Part shown: positions 50,572-59,263 of the stretch, one piece after another
Layout: every line of letters begins with the position of its first letter
How positions within the stretch are numbered: position 1 is the stretch's first letter
Assembly: GCF_002699205.1 (NCBI RefSeq)
Contig: NZ_PABT01000014.1
Location: 186,001-250,000, forward strand
Direction: 5' to 3'
DNA length: 64,000 nucleotides
Origin: Allomuricauda sp.
GTDB taxonomy: Bacteria > Bacteroidota > Bacteroidia > Flavobacteriales > Flavobacteriaceae
The notes under the pieces: model-generated
The model's input: the letters and a program-made list of their open reading frames with translations, nothing else
What the model was told of the DNA's origin: nothing
The model's database searches: none
Program-made: the position numbers and the translations under genes

Positions 50572-52017
50572 ATGGCTTATACAGAGGAAGAATTAAAGAA
50601 AGAACTGGAGACCAAGGAGTACGAATACGGTTTCTATACAGATATTGAATCGGACACCCTTCCCAAAGGCTTGAACGAGGAAGTCGTGATTGCCATTTCC
50701 AAAAAGAAGGAGGAGCCTGAATGGATGACGGAGTGGCGATTGGAAGCTTTTCGTGCTTGGCAAAAAATGGAAGAACCGGAATGGGCAAACGTAACGTACG
50801 AAAAACCGGATTTTCAAGATATTTCCTATTACTCGGCCCCCAATAAAAAACCAAAATATAATAGCTTGGACGAAGTAGATCCAGAATTGCTGGACACTTT
50901 TAAAAAGTTGGGGATCTCTGTGGACGAACAGAAAAAGCTGGCAGGGGTGGCAGTGGATATCGTGATGGATTCCGTTTCCGTGGCAACCACGTTTAAAAAG
51001 ACCTTGGCGGAGAAGGGCATTATTTTTTGTTCCATTTCTGAAGCCATTCAGGAACATCCCGAATTGGTCAAGAAATATCTAGGGAGCGTTGTGCCCCAAA
51101 AGGATAATTTTTATGCCGCTCTGAATTCTGCTGTTTTCTCCGATGGATCTTTCTGTTATATCCCCAAAGGGGTAAGATGTCCAATGGAGCTTTCAACATA
51201 CTTCCGAATCAACCAAGCCGGAACCGGCCAGTTCGAAAGAACATTGGTAATTGCCGAAGAAGGCAGTTATGTGAGTTACTTGGAAGGGTGTACCGCTCCA
51301 TCCAGGGACGAAAATCAATTGCACGCAGCAGTTGTGGAATTGATTGCTTTGGACAATGCGGAAATCAAATATTCCACAGTTCAAAACTGGTACCCTGGCA
51401 ACGATAAAGGAAAAGGAGGGGTTTTCAACTTTGTGACCAAGCGTGGACTTTGTGAAAAGAACGCCAAGATTTCTTGGACACAAGTGGAAACAGGTTCTGC
51501 GGTAACGTGGAAATATCCATCATGTATCTTAAAAGGGGATAATTCCATAGGGGAGTTTTATTCCATTGCGGTGACCAACAATTTCCAGCAAGCGGATACA
51601 GGGACCAAAATGGTTCACTTGGGCAAAAACACCAGGAGCACCATTATTTCCAAAGGTATTTCCGCGGGACAATCACAAAACAGTTACCGTGGATTGGTGC
51701 AAGTGAACAGTAGGGCCGAAAATGCCAGGAACTTTTCACAATGTGATTCCCTGTTGATGGGGAATCGTTGTGGAGCGCATACCTTCCCCTATATTGAAGC
51801 AAAGAACAAAACGGCACAGATAGAGCACGAGGCGACTACCAGTAAAATTGGAGAGGACCAGATTTTCTATTGTAACCAAAGGGGAATAGATACAGAAAAA
51901 GCCATTGCCTTGATCGTAAATGGATTTAGTAAAGAAGTATTGAACAAGCTACCAATGGAGTTTGCAGTTGAGGCGCAAAAACTATTGGAAATAAGTTTGG
52001 AAGGCTCCGTAGGATAA
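50572..52017 (+). CDS. sufB: Fe-S cluster assembly scaffold subunit SufB
   Basis: This 481-residue protein is the main scaffold on which SufBCD builds Fe-S clusters. It has the N-terminal helical part (about 1-130), the right-handed beta-helix core with [34 protein letters not shown], and the C-terminal [22 protein letters not shown] region with the cysteine used in cluster assembly. The length is normal. An unrelated metallo-hydrolase gene, not sufC, follows 12 nt on. Confidence 0.96.
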   Translation: MAYTEEELKKELETKEYEYGFYTDIESDTLPKGLNEEVVIAISKKKEEPEWMTEWRLEAFRAWQKMEEPEWANVTYEKPDFQDISYYSAPNKKPKYNSLDEVDPELLDTFKKLGISVDEQKKLAGVAVDIVMDSVSVATTFKKTLAEKGIIFCSISEAIQEHPELVKKYLGSVVPQKDNFYAALNSAVFSDGSFCYIPKGVRCPMELSTYFRINQAGTGQFERTLVIAEEGSYVSYLEGCTAPSRDENQLHAAVVELIALDNAEIKYSTVQNWYPGNDKGKGGVFNFVTKRGLCEKNAKISWTQVETGSAVTWKYPSCILKGDNSIGEFYSIAVTNNFQQADTGTKMVHLGKNTRSTIISKGISAGQSQNSYRGLVQVNSRAENARNFSQCDSLLMGNRCGAHTFPYIEAKNKTAQIEHEATTSKIGEDQIFYCNQRGIDTEKAIALIVNGFSKEVLNKLPMEFAVEAQKLLEISLEGSVG

Positions 52018-52029
52018 AATTAAAAAACC

Positions 52030-52908
52030 ATGAAAAAAGTACTTTTATCACTTTTGGTTGTTGGTGCCTTTGCTTGTAAGGAAGTCAAAAAAGACGTCGC
52101 CAAAACAGAGGGAACAGAGAAGGAACCTGTGGCTCCCGAAGTGAAACTATACGCTTTTGATGGAGGTACGGTGAACGCCAATATGTTGGAACTGTTTTCA
52201 CAGGACACTACCTATACTGGGCAATCCAAGGAATTTGCCGATGCTTTTTACGTAGTCGTACATCCAAAAGGAACCCTGATGTGGGATGCAGGTCTTCCTG
52301 AAAGCTTGGTTGCTATGGACGAACCCTTTACATCACCAGAAGGCGCTTTTACGGTGTCAAGAAAAGATTCGGTGGTGAATCAATTGGCAACTATCGGGAT
52401 GACCCCTGAGGATATTGATTATTTGGCGCTTTCACACACACATTTCGATCATGTTGGTCATGCCAACGCATTTACAAAATCAACATGGTTGGTACAGGAA
52501 AAAGAATATGATTTTGTGACCAGTGAGGAGAACCAAAAGAACAATCCGGATATTTACGATGCAATTAAGGATTTGACCAATATCAAAAAAATCCCCAATA
52601 CCGATTATGATGTGTTCGGGGATGGCACTGTTGTAATCAAATTTATGCCGGGCCACACCCCGGGCCATCAAGTACTTTATGTGGATTTGCCGGAACACGG
52701 ACCACTTTTACTGTCAGGGGATATGTACCATTTTTATGAAAACAGGGAATTTAGAAGAGTCCCGATTTTCAATTTTGATGTTGCGCAGACCAAAGAAAGT
52801 ATGGAAGCTTTTGAAAAGTTTGCAGAAGAAAAAGGAGCCCAAGTTTATTTACAGCACTCCAAACAAGATTTTGAAAAATTGCCTAAGGCACCCAACTATT
52901 TAAAATAA
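52030..52908 (+). CDS. Metallo-beta-lactamase-fold lipoprotein, AHL-lactonase-like, inside the suf operon
   Basis: This 292-residue protein has a signal segment and lipobox GAFAC (cysteine near 16), then a metallo-beta-lactamase domain of the N-acyl homoserine lactonase group. Zinc ligands are HTHFDHVGH (about 137-145), HTPGH (about 208-212), SGDMYHF (Asp) and LQHSKQD (last His). The lipid anchor puts it outside the cytoplasm. It may open lactones or other cyclic esters, but the substrate is unknown. It lies 12 nt after sufB and 18 nt before sufC, so it is cotranscribed with genes for a cytoplasmic process to which it has no obvious link. Confidence 0.87.
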   Translation: MKKVLLSLLVVGAFACKEVKKDVAKTEGTEKEPVAPEVKLYAFDGGTVNANMLELFSQDTTYTGQSKEFADAFYVVVHPKGTLMWDAGLPESLVAMDEPFTSPEGAFTVSRKDSVVNQLATIGMTPEDIDYLALSHTHFDHVGHANAFTKSTWLVQEKEYDFVTSEENQKNNPDIYDAIKDLTNIKKIPNTDYDVFGDGTVVIKFMPGHTPGHQVLYVDLPEHGPLLLSGDMYHFYENREFRRVPIFNFDVAQTKESMEAFEKFAEEKGAQVYLQHSKQDFEKLPKAPNYLK

Positions 52909-52926
52909 TATTTGAAGAAAAATAGC

Positions 52927-53679
52927 ATGCTAGAGATCAAAAATTTACACGCAAGCGTAGAAGATAAAGAAATCCTTAAGGGAATCGACCTAAAGGTGAA
53001 CGCAGGAGAGGTACATGCCATCATGGGCCCCAATGGCTCAGGTAAAAGTACCTTGGCCGAAGTAATCGCCGGTCAAGAAGAGTTTGAAGTTGGAGAAGGA
53101 AGTATCCTTTTGGATGGAGAGGATTTGGGGGAACTATCTCCTGAAGAAAGAGCCCACAAAGGAGTGTTCCTGTCGTTCCAATACCCCGTGGAAATTCCAG
53201 GAGTATCGGTGACCAATTTCATGAAAACGGCCATCAACGAATCCCGAAAAGCCCAAGGTTTGGAGGATATGCCTGCCAACGAAATGCTGAAAAAGATTCG
53301 TGAGAAATCCGAGATGTTGGAAATCGACAGAAAGTTTCTGTCCCGTTCCTTGAACGAAGGGTTTTCAGGTGGTGAAAAAAAGCGTAACGAAATCTTCCAA
53401 ATGGCAATGATGGAACCCAAGTTGGCCATTTTGGACGAAACAGATTCCGGATTGGATATCGATGCACTCCGTATTGTGGCCAATGGTGTGAACAAACTAC
53501 GGGGCAAGGACAATGCGATTATTGTGATCACCCACTACCAAAGGTTACTGGAATATATAGTTCCTGATTTTGTTCACGTGCTTTACAACGGTAAAATCGT
53601 AAAATCCGGGACAAAGGAACTGGCCTTGGAGCTGGAAGAAAAAGGATACGATTGGTTAAAGGAAGAAGCTGCGGTTTAA
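52927..53679 (+). CDS. sufC: Fe-S cluster assembly ATPase SufC
   Basis: This 250-residue soluble ABC ATPase powers the SufBCD scaffold. Walker A is GPNGSGKST (about 35-43), the signature FSGGEKKRNEI (about 143-153) is the SufC form, and Walker B is LAILDETDSGLD. ATG 52927 is chosen over TTG 52912, which adds only five residues. The gap to sufD (77 nt) is filled with TCAGA-type degenerate repeats. Confidence 0.96.
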   Translation: MLEIKNLHASVEDKEILKGIDLKVNAGEVHAIMGPNGSGKSTLAEVIAGQEEFEVGEGSILLDGEDLGELSPEERAHKGVFLSFQYPVEIPGVSVTNFMKTAINESRKAQGLEDMPANEMLKKIREKSEMLEIDRKFLSRSLNEGFSGGEKKRNEIFQMAMMEPKLAILDETDSGLDIDALRIVANGVNKLRGKDNAIIVITHYQRLLEYIVPDFVHVLYNGKIVKSGTKELALELEEKGYDWLKEEAAV

Positions 53680-53689
53680 ACAAACAGAT

Positions 53690-53755
53690 GTAAGACTTCA
53701 GATATCAGATTTCAGAAACCTATTGCTGAAAACTGGCAACTGATAACTAAAAAAA
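53690..53755 (+). repeat. Degenerate TCAGA-type intergenic repeat between sufC and sufD
   Basis: The stretch reads as short variant words such as GACTTCAGATATCAGATTTC and AACTGATAACT, with a loose 8-9 nt period. Related text, often on the opposite strand, is at 57171-57268, 57930-57995 and 63930-63952. Confidence 0.45.
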
Positions 53756-53756
53756 T

Positions 53757-55073
53757 ATGGATTTAAAGGAAAAATTAGTCTCATCTTTTTTGGCTTTTGA
53801 AGATGGTCTGGATTTAGATCATCCAGTTCACGAAGAACGGTCCAATGCCATAAAGAACTTTGAAACAAAAGGCTTCCCTACAAAAAAGGACGAAGCTTGG
53901 AAATATACTTCACTTAAAAGTTTGGAAAAGGTGGATTTCAGCATCTTTCCAAAGCATGAAACCACCTTGGAGTACAAGGATATCAAAAAGTATTTCCTTC
54001 ACGAGATAGATACATATAAAATAGTTTTTGTGGACGGGGTCTACAGTTCTTATCTCTCGGAAACCACACACGATGAGGTTGATATCTGTTTGATGAGCTC
54101 TGCCTTCAGCAAGGACATGTTCCGACCAGTTTTGGAAGTGTACTTTAATAAAGTGGCATCTAAGGATGAATCACTGACCTCTTTGAACACAGCGTTTAGT
54201 AAAGAAGGGGCATACATTTACATTCCAAAAAACAAAATGCCCAAAAAGCCAATCCAGATTTTACATTTGGCCACGGGTAATGAGGCAGCTTTGATGCTAC
54301 AGCCCCGTAACCTGATTGTTGCGGAGGACAATGCAGAGGTCCAGATCATAGAACGGCACCAAAGTTTGACGGGGAATGAAGTGTTCACCAACTCCGTGAC
54401 CGAGATTTTTGCAGGCCGGGATGCCATTGTTGATTATTACAAAGTGCAGAACGATGATGCCACTGCTTCATTGGTGGACAACACGTATATTTCCCAAAAG
54501 GACAATAGTGTGGTACGAGTGCACACTTTTTCCTTTGGCGGAAAATTGATTCGAAACAACCTCAACTTCTATCAAAACGGGGAGCGAATCGACTCTACTT
54601 TGAAAGGAGTTACCATTTTAAGCGATAAGCAACATGTGGACCATCACACATTGGTGCACCATGCACAACCCAATTGTGAGAGTCACCAAGATTACAAAGG
54701 GATATTTGGCGACAGTTCCACCGGGGTTTTCAACGGTAGGATCATTGTGGACAAGATTGCCCAAAAAACGGACGCCTTCCAGCAGAACAATAATATTTTG
54801 TTGAGCGATAGATCGACCATAAATTCAAAACCCCAATTGGAGATTTTTGCGGATGATGTGAAATGTTCACATGGATGTACCATTGGACAATTGGACGAAG
54901 AGGCACTTTTTTATCTACGATCAAGAGGGATTCCGAAGAAAGAGGCCAAGGCGCTGTTGATGTATGCATTTGCCAACAATGTTTTGGAAAGTGTTCGTAT
55001 TCCCGAGCTAAAGGCACGAATCAACAAAATAATTGCCAACAAGTTAGGTGTGCGTATGGGTTTCGACCTATAA
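53757..55073 (+). CDS. sufD: Fe-S cluster assembly protein SufD
   Basis: This 438-residue protein pairs with SufB on the scaffold. It has an N-terminal helical part with KGFPTKKDEAWKYTSLK (about 38-54), the beta-helix core (about 145-370) and the C-terminal VKCSHGCTIGQLDEEALFYLRSRGI pattern (about 362-386). The histidine in KCSHGCT corresponds to the conserved SufD histidine for iron. It ends 27 nt before sufS. Confidence 0.95.
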   Translation: MDLKEKLVSSFLAFEDGLDLDHPVHEERSNAIKNFETKGFPTKKDEAWKYTSLKSLEKVDFSIFPKHETTLEYKDIKKYFLHEIDTYKIVFVDGVYSSYLSETTHDEVDICLMSSAFSKDMFRPVLEVYFNKVASKDESLTSLNTAFSKEGAYIYIPKNKMPKKPIQILHLATGNEAALMLQPRNLIVAEDNAEVQIIERHQSLTGNEVFTNSVTEIFAGRDAIVDYYKVQNDDATASLVDNTYISQKDNSVVRVHTFSFGGKLIRNNLNFYQNGERIDSTLKGVTILSDKQHVDHHTLVHHAQPNCESHQDYKGIFGDSSTGVFNGRIIVDKIAQKTDAFQQNNNILLSDRSTINSKPQLEIFADDVKCSHGCTIGQLDEEALFYLRSRGIPKKEAKALLMYAFANNVLESVRIPELKARINKIIANKLGVRMGFDL

Positions 55074-55100
55074 TTTGAATCATTTTACAGCATCATTTGA

Positions 55101-56327
55101 ATGATAGAGACCACGTTGGACATACAGGCCATTAGAAAGGACTTCCCCATCTTGAAGAGGGAGGTCAATGGACAGCCTTTGGTGTATTTGGACAATGCTG
55201 CCACCTCACAGACACCGCAGCAGGTCATCGATACCATTGTGGATTATTACCAACGCTATAATGCCAACATCCATCGTGGGGTACACACCTTGTCACAAGA
55301 GGCGACGGATGCCTATGAAGTGGCGAGGCAAAAAATCCAAAGACATTTTAATATTGCCCATTCCCATGAGGTGATCATGACCTCCGGAACGACCGACAGT
55401 ATCAATTTGGTGGCAAACGGATTCACGTCCCTTTTAAATGATGGAGATGAGATTTTGGTGTCTGCCATGGAGCATCATTCCAATATTGTGCCTTGGCAAA
55501 TGCTTTGTGAACGAACAGGTGCTGTTCTTAAGGTCATTCCAATGAATTTGGAAGGGGAGTTGATCATGGAAGAATACCACAAATTGTTGTCCAATAAGAC
55601 CAAGTTGGTATTCTGTAACCATGTTTCCAATGCGTTGGGAACCATCAACCCAATAAAGGAGATCATCGATGCCGCCCATAAAGTGGGTTCAGCGGTTTTG
55701 ATAGATGGGGCACAGGCAGCGGCCCATATAAAGCCGGACCTACAGGCACTCGATGTAGATTTTTATGCCGTTTCTGCCCATAAAATGTGCGGACCCACAG
55801 GAGTTGGAATGTTGTATGGAAAAGAAGAATGGCTCAAAAAATTACCACCATACCAGGGTGGGGGCGAAATGATAGCCGAAGTTACTTTTGAAAAGACCAC
55901 CTACGCCGACCTGCCCCACAAGTTTGAAGCGGGCACCCCTAATATTTGTGGTGGAATTGCCTTTGGAGCTGCTTTGGATTACATGAACAGTATCGGTTTT
56001 GATGCCATTGCCCAATATGAAGATGAATTGGTGCAGTACGCTACCGAACAATTACTCACCATCGAAGGGTTGAAGATCTATGGAACTGCTGCACATAAAA
56101 CATCGGTGATATCCTTCAATATTGAAGGGATCCATCCTTACGACATTGGCACCATTGTGGACAAATTGGGTATAGCTGTCCGTACAGGACACCATTGCGC
56201 ACAACCTATCATGGATTTTTACAAGATTCCGGGAACGGTAAGGGCAAGTTTTAGTTTTTACAATACTATGGAAGAAGTGGACAAATTGGTTGAAGGTGTA
56301 AAACGGGCCAAAGACATGTTGCTGTAG
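55101..56327 (+). CDS. sufS: Cysteine desulfurase SufS
   Basis: This 408-residue PLP enzyme takes sulfur from cysteine and hands it to SufE. The PLP lysine is in YAVSAHKMCGPTG (about 228), the persulfide-forming cysteine in RTGHHCAQP (about 369), and the N-terminus has LVYLDNAATSQTP. It is a group II desulfurase by the short active-site loop. It lies 72 nt before sufE. Confidence 0.97.
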   Translation: MIETTLDIQAIRKDFPILKREVNGQPLVYLDNAATSQTPQQVIDTIVDYYQRYNANIHRGVHTLSQEATDAYEVARQKIQRHFNIAHSHEVIMTSGTTDSINLVANGFTSLLNDGDEILVSAMEHHSNIVPWQMLCERTGAVLKVIPMNLEGELIMEEYHKLLSNKTKLVFCNHVSNALGTINPIKEIIDAAHKVGSAVLIDGAQAAAHIKPDLQALDVDFYAVSAHKMCGPTGVGMLYGKEEWLKKLPPYQGGGEMIAEVTFEKTTYADLPHKFEAGTPNICGGIAFGAALDYMNSIGFDAIAQYEDELVQYATEQLLTIEGLKIYGTAAHKTSVISFNIEGIHPYDIGTIVDKLGIAVRTGHHCAQPIMDFYKIPGTVRASFSFYNTMEEVDKLVEGVKRAKDMLL

Positions 56328-56399
56328 CATAACAGTTATCTTTATCTTAAACACTTGAATTGCAACTTACCGAGTTGTACTTTTGAACAAAACCACAGC

Positions 56400-56822
56400 A
56401 TGACCATACAAGAAATACAGGAAGAGATTGTAGACGAGTTTTCCATGTTCGACGACTGGATGCAGCGTTACGAGTATATGATTGAGCTTGGAAAATCACT
56501 TCCGTTGATAGCAGAACAGTATAAAACAGATGATAACCTGATCAAAGGTTGCCAGAGCAAGGTTTGGGTACATGCCGAACTGGACGGGGACAAATTGGTT
56601 TTTACGGCCGATAGCGATGCCATTATCACGAAAGGCATTATTGCTATACTGATCAGGGCATTCAGCAACCAAAAACCACAGGACATAATTGATGCTGACA
56701 CCCATTTTATAGATGAGATCGGTCTTAAGGAACATTTATCACCAACAAGGGCGAACGGATTGGTGAGCATGATCAAACAACTCAAGTTGTACGCGGTTGC
56801 CTACCAAACACAGTTAAAATAA
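56400..56822 (+). CDS. sufE: Cysteine desulfuration protein SufE
   Basis: From ATG 56400 the 140-residue protein accepts sulfur from SufS and passes it to SufB. The active cysteine is in LIKGCQSKVW (about 50). The open frame extends to 56355 but the family start MTIQEIQEEIVDEF fits 56400. It ends 6 nt before the sufT-like gene. Confidence 0.95.
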   Translation: MTIQEIQEEIVDEFSMFDDWMQRYEYMIELGKSLPLIAEQYKTDDNLIKGCQSKVWVHAELDGDKLVFTADSDAIITKGIIAILIRAFSNQKPQDIIDADTHFIDEIGLKEHLSPTRANGLVSMIKQLKLYAVAYQTQLK

Positions 56823-56828
56823 CATAGG

Positions 56829-57158
56829 ATGAGCGAAGAAACTACTATAAACACACAAGAATTGGGAGAAAAAATCGTAAAAGTCCTCAAAACGATTTAC
56901 GATCCAGAAATCCCTGTGGATATTTACGAGCTGGGATTGATTTACGATGTATTTGTAAACGAGGAATATGAAGTTAAGATTCTCATGACCCTTACATCAC
57001 CAAACTGTCCCGTTGCCGAAACCTTGCCTGTTGAAGTCGAGGAAAAGGTAAAATCGATTGATATGTTGAAAGATGTTGAGGTGGAAATCACTTTTGACCC
57101 ACCTTGGACCCAAGAGTTGATGAGCGAAGAAGCTAAATTGGAGCTAGGTTTGCTATAG
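56829..57158 (+). CDS. sufT: SufT/MIP18 family (DUF59) Fe-S maturation protein
   Basis: This 109-residue protein has the DUF59 domain with YDPEIPVDIYELGLIYDV (about 23-40) and the invariant cysteine in LTSPNCPVAE (about 58). Members help put clusters into some target proteins. Position at the end of the suf operon supports this role. The gap to the next gene carries degenerate TCTGA repeats. Confidence 0.9.
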   Translation: MSEETTINTQELGEKIVKVLKTIYDPEIPVDIYELGLIYDVFVNEEYEVKILMTLTSPNCPVAETLPVEVEEKVKSIDMLKDVEVEITFDPPWTQELMSEEAKLELGLL

Positions 57159-57170
57159 ATAGAAAGATGT

Positions 57171-57268
57171 CAGACGTAAGATTCCGGAAGTCTGATGAAT
57201 TATTCATGTGAAATATTTAGAGAATAAACACTGAAGATTTACGTCTGATTACTGAAATCTAAAATCTT
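57171..57268 (+). repeat. Degenerate TCTGA-type repeat with inverted arms
   Basis: TCAGACGTAA (57171-57180) and TTACGTCTGA (about 57240-57249) form an inverted pair, and the stretch up to the next start reads as CTGAAATC, TAAAATC and TGTCTGAAAT words. It fills the gap between sufT and the DUF2480 gene. Confidence 0.5.
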
Positions 57269-57775
57269 ATGTCTGAAATTGTAAATAGGGTAGCCCAAAG
57301 CAAATTGATCACCTTTGATCTAGAGGATTATTATCCCAAAGGTGAACGAAAGGTGTTGGATATTAAGGATTGGTTATATGAAGGCTTTATTTTACGTGAA
57401 AAAGAGTTTCGTGCGCACGTGGAAGAACACGATTGGGCTGCTTATCAAGATGCCTATGTAGCGTTACATTGCTCTTCCGATGCCATCGTGCCGGGTTGGG
57501 CTTTTATGTTGATAGCTTCCAAACTGCAGCCCTTCGCCAAAAAGGTAGTGGTCGGCTCTTTGGAAAATCTTGAAACAGCACTTTACCAAACTATTTTGGA
57601 GCAATTGGACGTCACCGAGTTTACCGATAAGCCAGTAATCATAAAGGGTTGTTCCAATAAACCCGTTCCTGAAAACGCTTACATTATTGCCGTTACTAAA
57701 ATTCAAGAGGTTGCCAAAAGTGTGATGTATGGGGAGGCCTGTTCCTCGGTACCGTTGTTTAAAAGAAAGAAGTAG
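57269..57775 (+). CDS. DUF2480 family protein
   Basis: This 168-residue protein fits DUF2480, a Bacteroidota family usually at the end of suf operons. The N-terminus ITFDLEDYYPKGERKVLDIKDWLYEG is typical. The cysteines in LHCSS, KGCSNKP and GEACSSVP could bind a metal or cluster. The position suggests a role in Fe-S assembly, so far untested to my knowledge. It lies after the repeat-filled gap and is followed by another one. Confidence 0.85.
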   Translation: MSEIVNRVAQSKLITFDLEDYYPKGERKVLDIKDWLYEGFILREKEFRAHVEEHDWAAYQDAYVALHCSSDAIVPGWAFMLIASKLQPFAKKVVVGSLENLETALYQTILEQLDVTEFTDKPVIIKGCSNKPVPENAYIIAVTKIQEVAKSVMYGEACSSVPLFKRKK

Positions 57776-57808
57776 TCTTTGTTCCTCTGATGTCCAATGC
57801 TGGTTCCT

Positions 57809-57838
57809 GTCATTTCGGACGCCGGCGGGAAATATCTT
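57809..57838 (+). repeat. REP-like element, degenerate
   Basis: GTCATTTCGGACGCCGGCGGGAAATATCTT resembles the GTCATTTCGAGCGnAGTCGAGAAATC element of flavobacterial intergenic regions (positions 57809-57838). It is a decayed relative of the element at 16125-16150. Confidence 0.4.
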
Positions 57839-57929
57839 GTTTTGTAGATGAAAGGCATACAGTTATTGCCGACTGTTCATTGCTCACGGTTGATTGTTTC
57901 GACATGAACTGCACCAACTTTCACAAATA

Positions 57930-57995
57930 TTATCTGAACTCTAAACTCTGAATGCCAATATCTTGTGTCCAAAAACTAACATCTGATGACTGGTT
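57930..57995 (+). repeat. Degenerate TCTGA-type intergenic repeat
   Basis: Words such as ATCTGAACTCTAAACTCTGA and AACATCTGATGACTGG match the intergenic repeat seen after sufC and sufT. It lies between DUF2480 and DUF3078. Confidence 0.4.
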
Positions 57996-58004
57996 TCTGC
58001 ATTG

Positions 58005-58038
58005 TTGACACGTTAGAAAGTGACTTTTCTTATTTTTG
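58005..58038 (+). promoter_or_regulatory. Promoter of the DUF3078 gene
   Basis: TTG (58005-58007), a 23-nt spacer and TATTTTTG (58031-58038) fit the consensus. ATG 58065 is 26 nt downstream. Confidence 0.55.
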
Positions 58039-58064
58039 CGGTTCTAAAAAGAAAACTCCATACA

Positions 58065-58997
58065 ATGAAAAAACTGTTTTTTACAGCTATTTTCCTTTTT
58101 GCGCTTGTGTCCGCTACGGCACAAACAGCAGAGGAACTAAAATCGCAGATTGCACCTAAAAAAGATTCCATTGCAGCTATTCAGGCTCGTGTGGATGCCC
58201 TTCAATCACAATTGGATGCCTTACCCGGATGGAAAATCGGGGCATTTGGAACCATTGGTGGGAGTATTTCAGAATTCAATAATTGGTTTGGCCAGGGTAT
58301 TCCGAACAACTCGTCAGGGAATATCGGGTTTACTTTTAACGCTTTTGCCAATCTTCAAGAGGAAAAGTTCTTTTGGAGAAATGCTGCCAATGTAAACTTT
58401 TCCTGGGTAAAGTTGGATGACAAGGATGACCCCACCGACGATGATAGCTTTCGACAAGCTACGGATGTATTCAATATTTCATCATTATACGGTAGAAAAC
58501 TGAGTGAAAAATTCGCTGTTTCTGCTTTGGCGGAATACAGGACCACCGTTTTGAGCAACTTTAACGATCCCGGTTATCTAGATTTAGGTGTCGGAGCTAC
58601 ATGGACACCTATTCCTGATTTGATTGTTGTTATGCATCCTCTCAACTACAACTTTGTCTTCAGTAAAGAGGATACCATCTTCGAATCTTCCCTGGGTGCG
58701 AAAATTGTGGCGGATTACACCAAGCAAATAGGAGCAGTAAGCTTTAAAAGTAACCTGTCCCTTTTTCAAAGTTACGAAAGCAGTGACCTGAGCAACTGGA
58801 CCTGGACCAATTCCTTTAGCTATACGTTATGGAAAATGATTGGTGTTGGTTTTGACTTTGGGTTGAGAAACAACAAACAGGAGACCTTGAACTACCTTGT
58901 GAACAATGCTCCTACTCCCGACCCCAATGCTACATTCGACAACATTGACAACGAATTGCAGACCTATTGGACTTTAGGGCTTAGTTATAAGTTTTAA
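58065..58997 (+). CDS. DUF3078 outer-membrane protein
   Basis: From ATG 58065 the 310-residue protein has a signal peptide (MKKLFFTAIFLFALVSATAQ), a short coiled coil (about 22-50, DSIAAIQARVDALQSQLDAL), and a beta-barrel-like domain of alternating strands that ends in phenylalanine (LGLSYKF). The family DUF3078 is Bacteroidota-specific and predicted to be an outer-membrane barrel. It has its own promoter and terminator, so it is not part of the suf operon although it is near. Function unknown. Confidence 0.85.
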   Translation: MKKLFFTAIFLFALVSATAQTAEELKSQIAPKKDSIAAIQARVDALQSQLDALPGWKIGAFGTIGGSISEFNNWFGQGIPNNSSGNIGFTFNAFANLQEEKFFWRNAANVNFSWVKLDDKDDPTDDDSFRQATDVFNISSLYGRKLSEKFAVSALAEYRTTVLSNFNDPGYLDLGVGATWTPIPDLIVVMHPLNYNFVFSKEDTIFESSLGAKIVADYTKQIGAVSFKSNLSLFQSYESSDLSNWTWTNSFSYTLWKMIGVGFDFGLRNNKQETLNYLVNNAPTPDPNATFDNIDNELQTYWTLGLSYKF

Positions 58998-59014
58998 TGA
59001 CAAGAAGCACAACT

Positions 59015-59045
59015 AAAAAAGCCCTCCATTAGGAGGGCTTTTTTG
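59015..59045 (+). terminator. Intrinsic terminator after DUF3078
   Basis: AAAAAAGCCCTCC and GGAGGGCTTTTTT pair around a 5-nt loop (ATTA and one base), with T and A runs, so it can act in both directions. Confidence 0.9.
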
Positions 59046-59263
59046 TGGGGTGAAAAAATGTTTTCGTGTTTTTAAGACCATGGTCTAAGTAGGTTAAGAT
59101 CCATAAGATCTGTGTGTGACACTAAAATGACTTAAAAACAATGTGAATGTATGCCGATAGTGGTCAGCTTCTAAATTTTTGTTGTGAATGGTCCAGAAAT
59201 TGTTGTGAACTGATTTGTGTTTTACCGTTCACCGAAAAAGTTTGACATTAAACCCGAAAAGGC

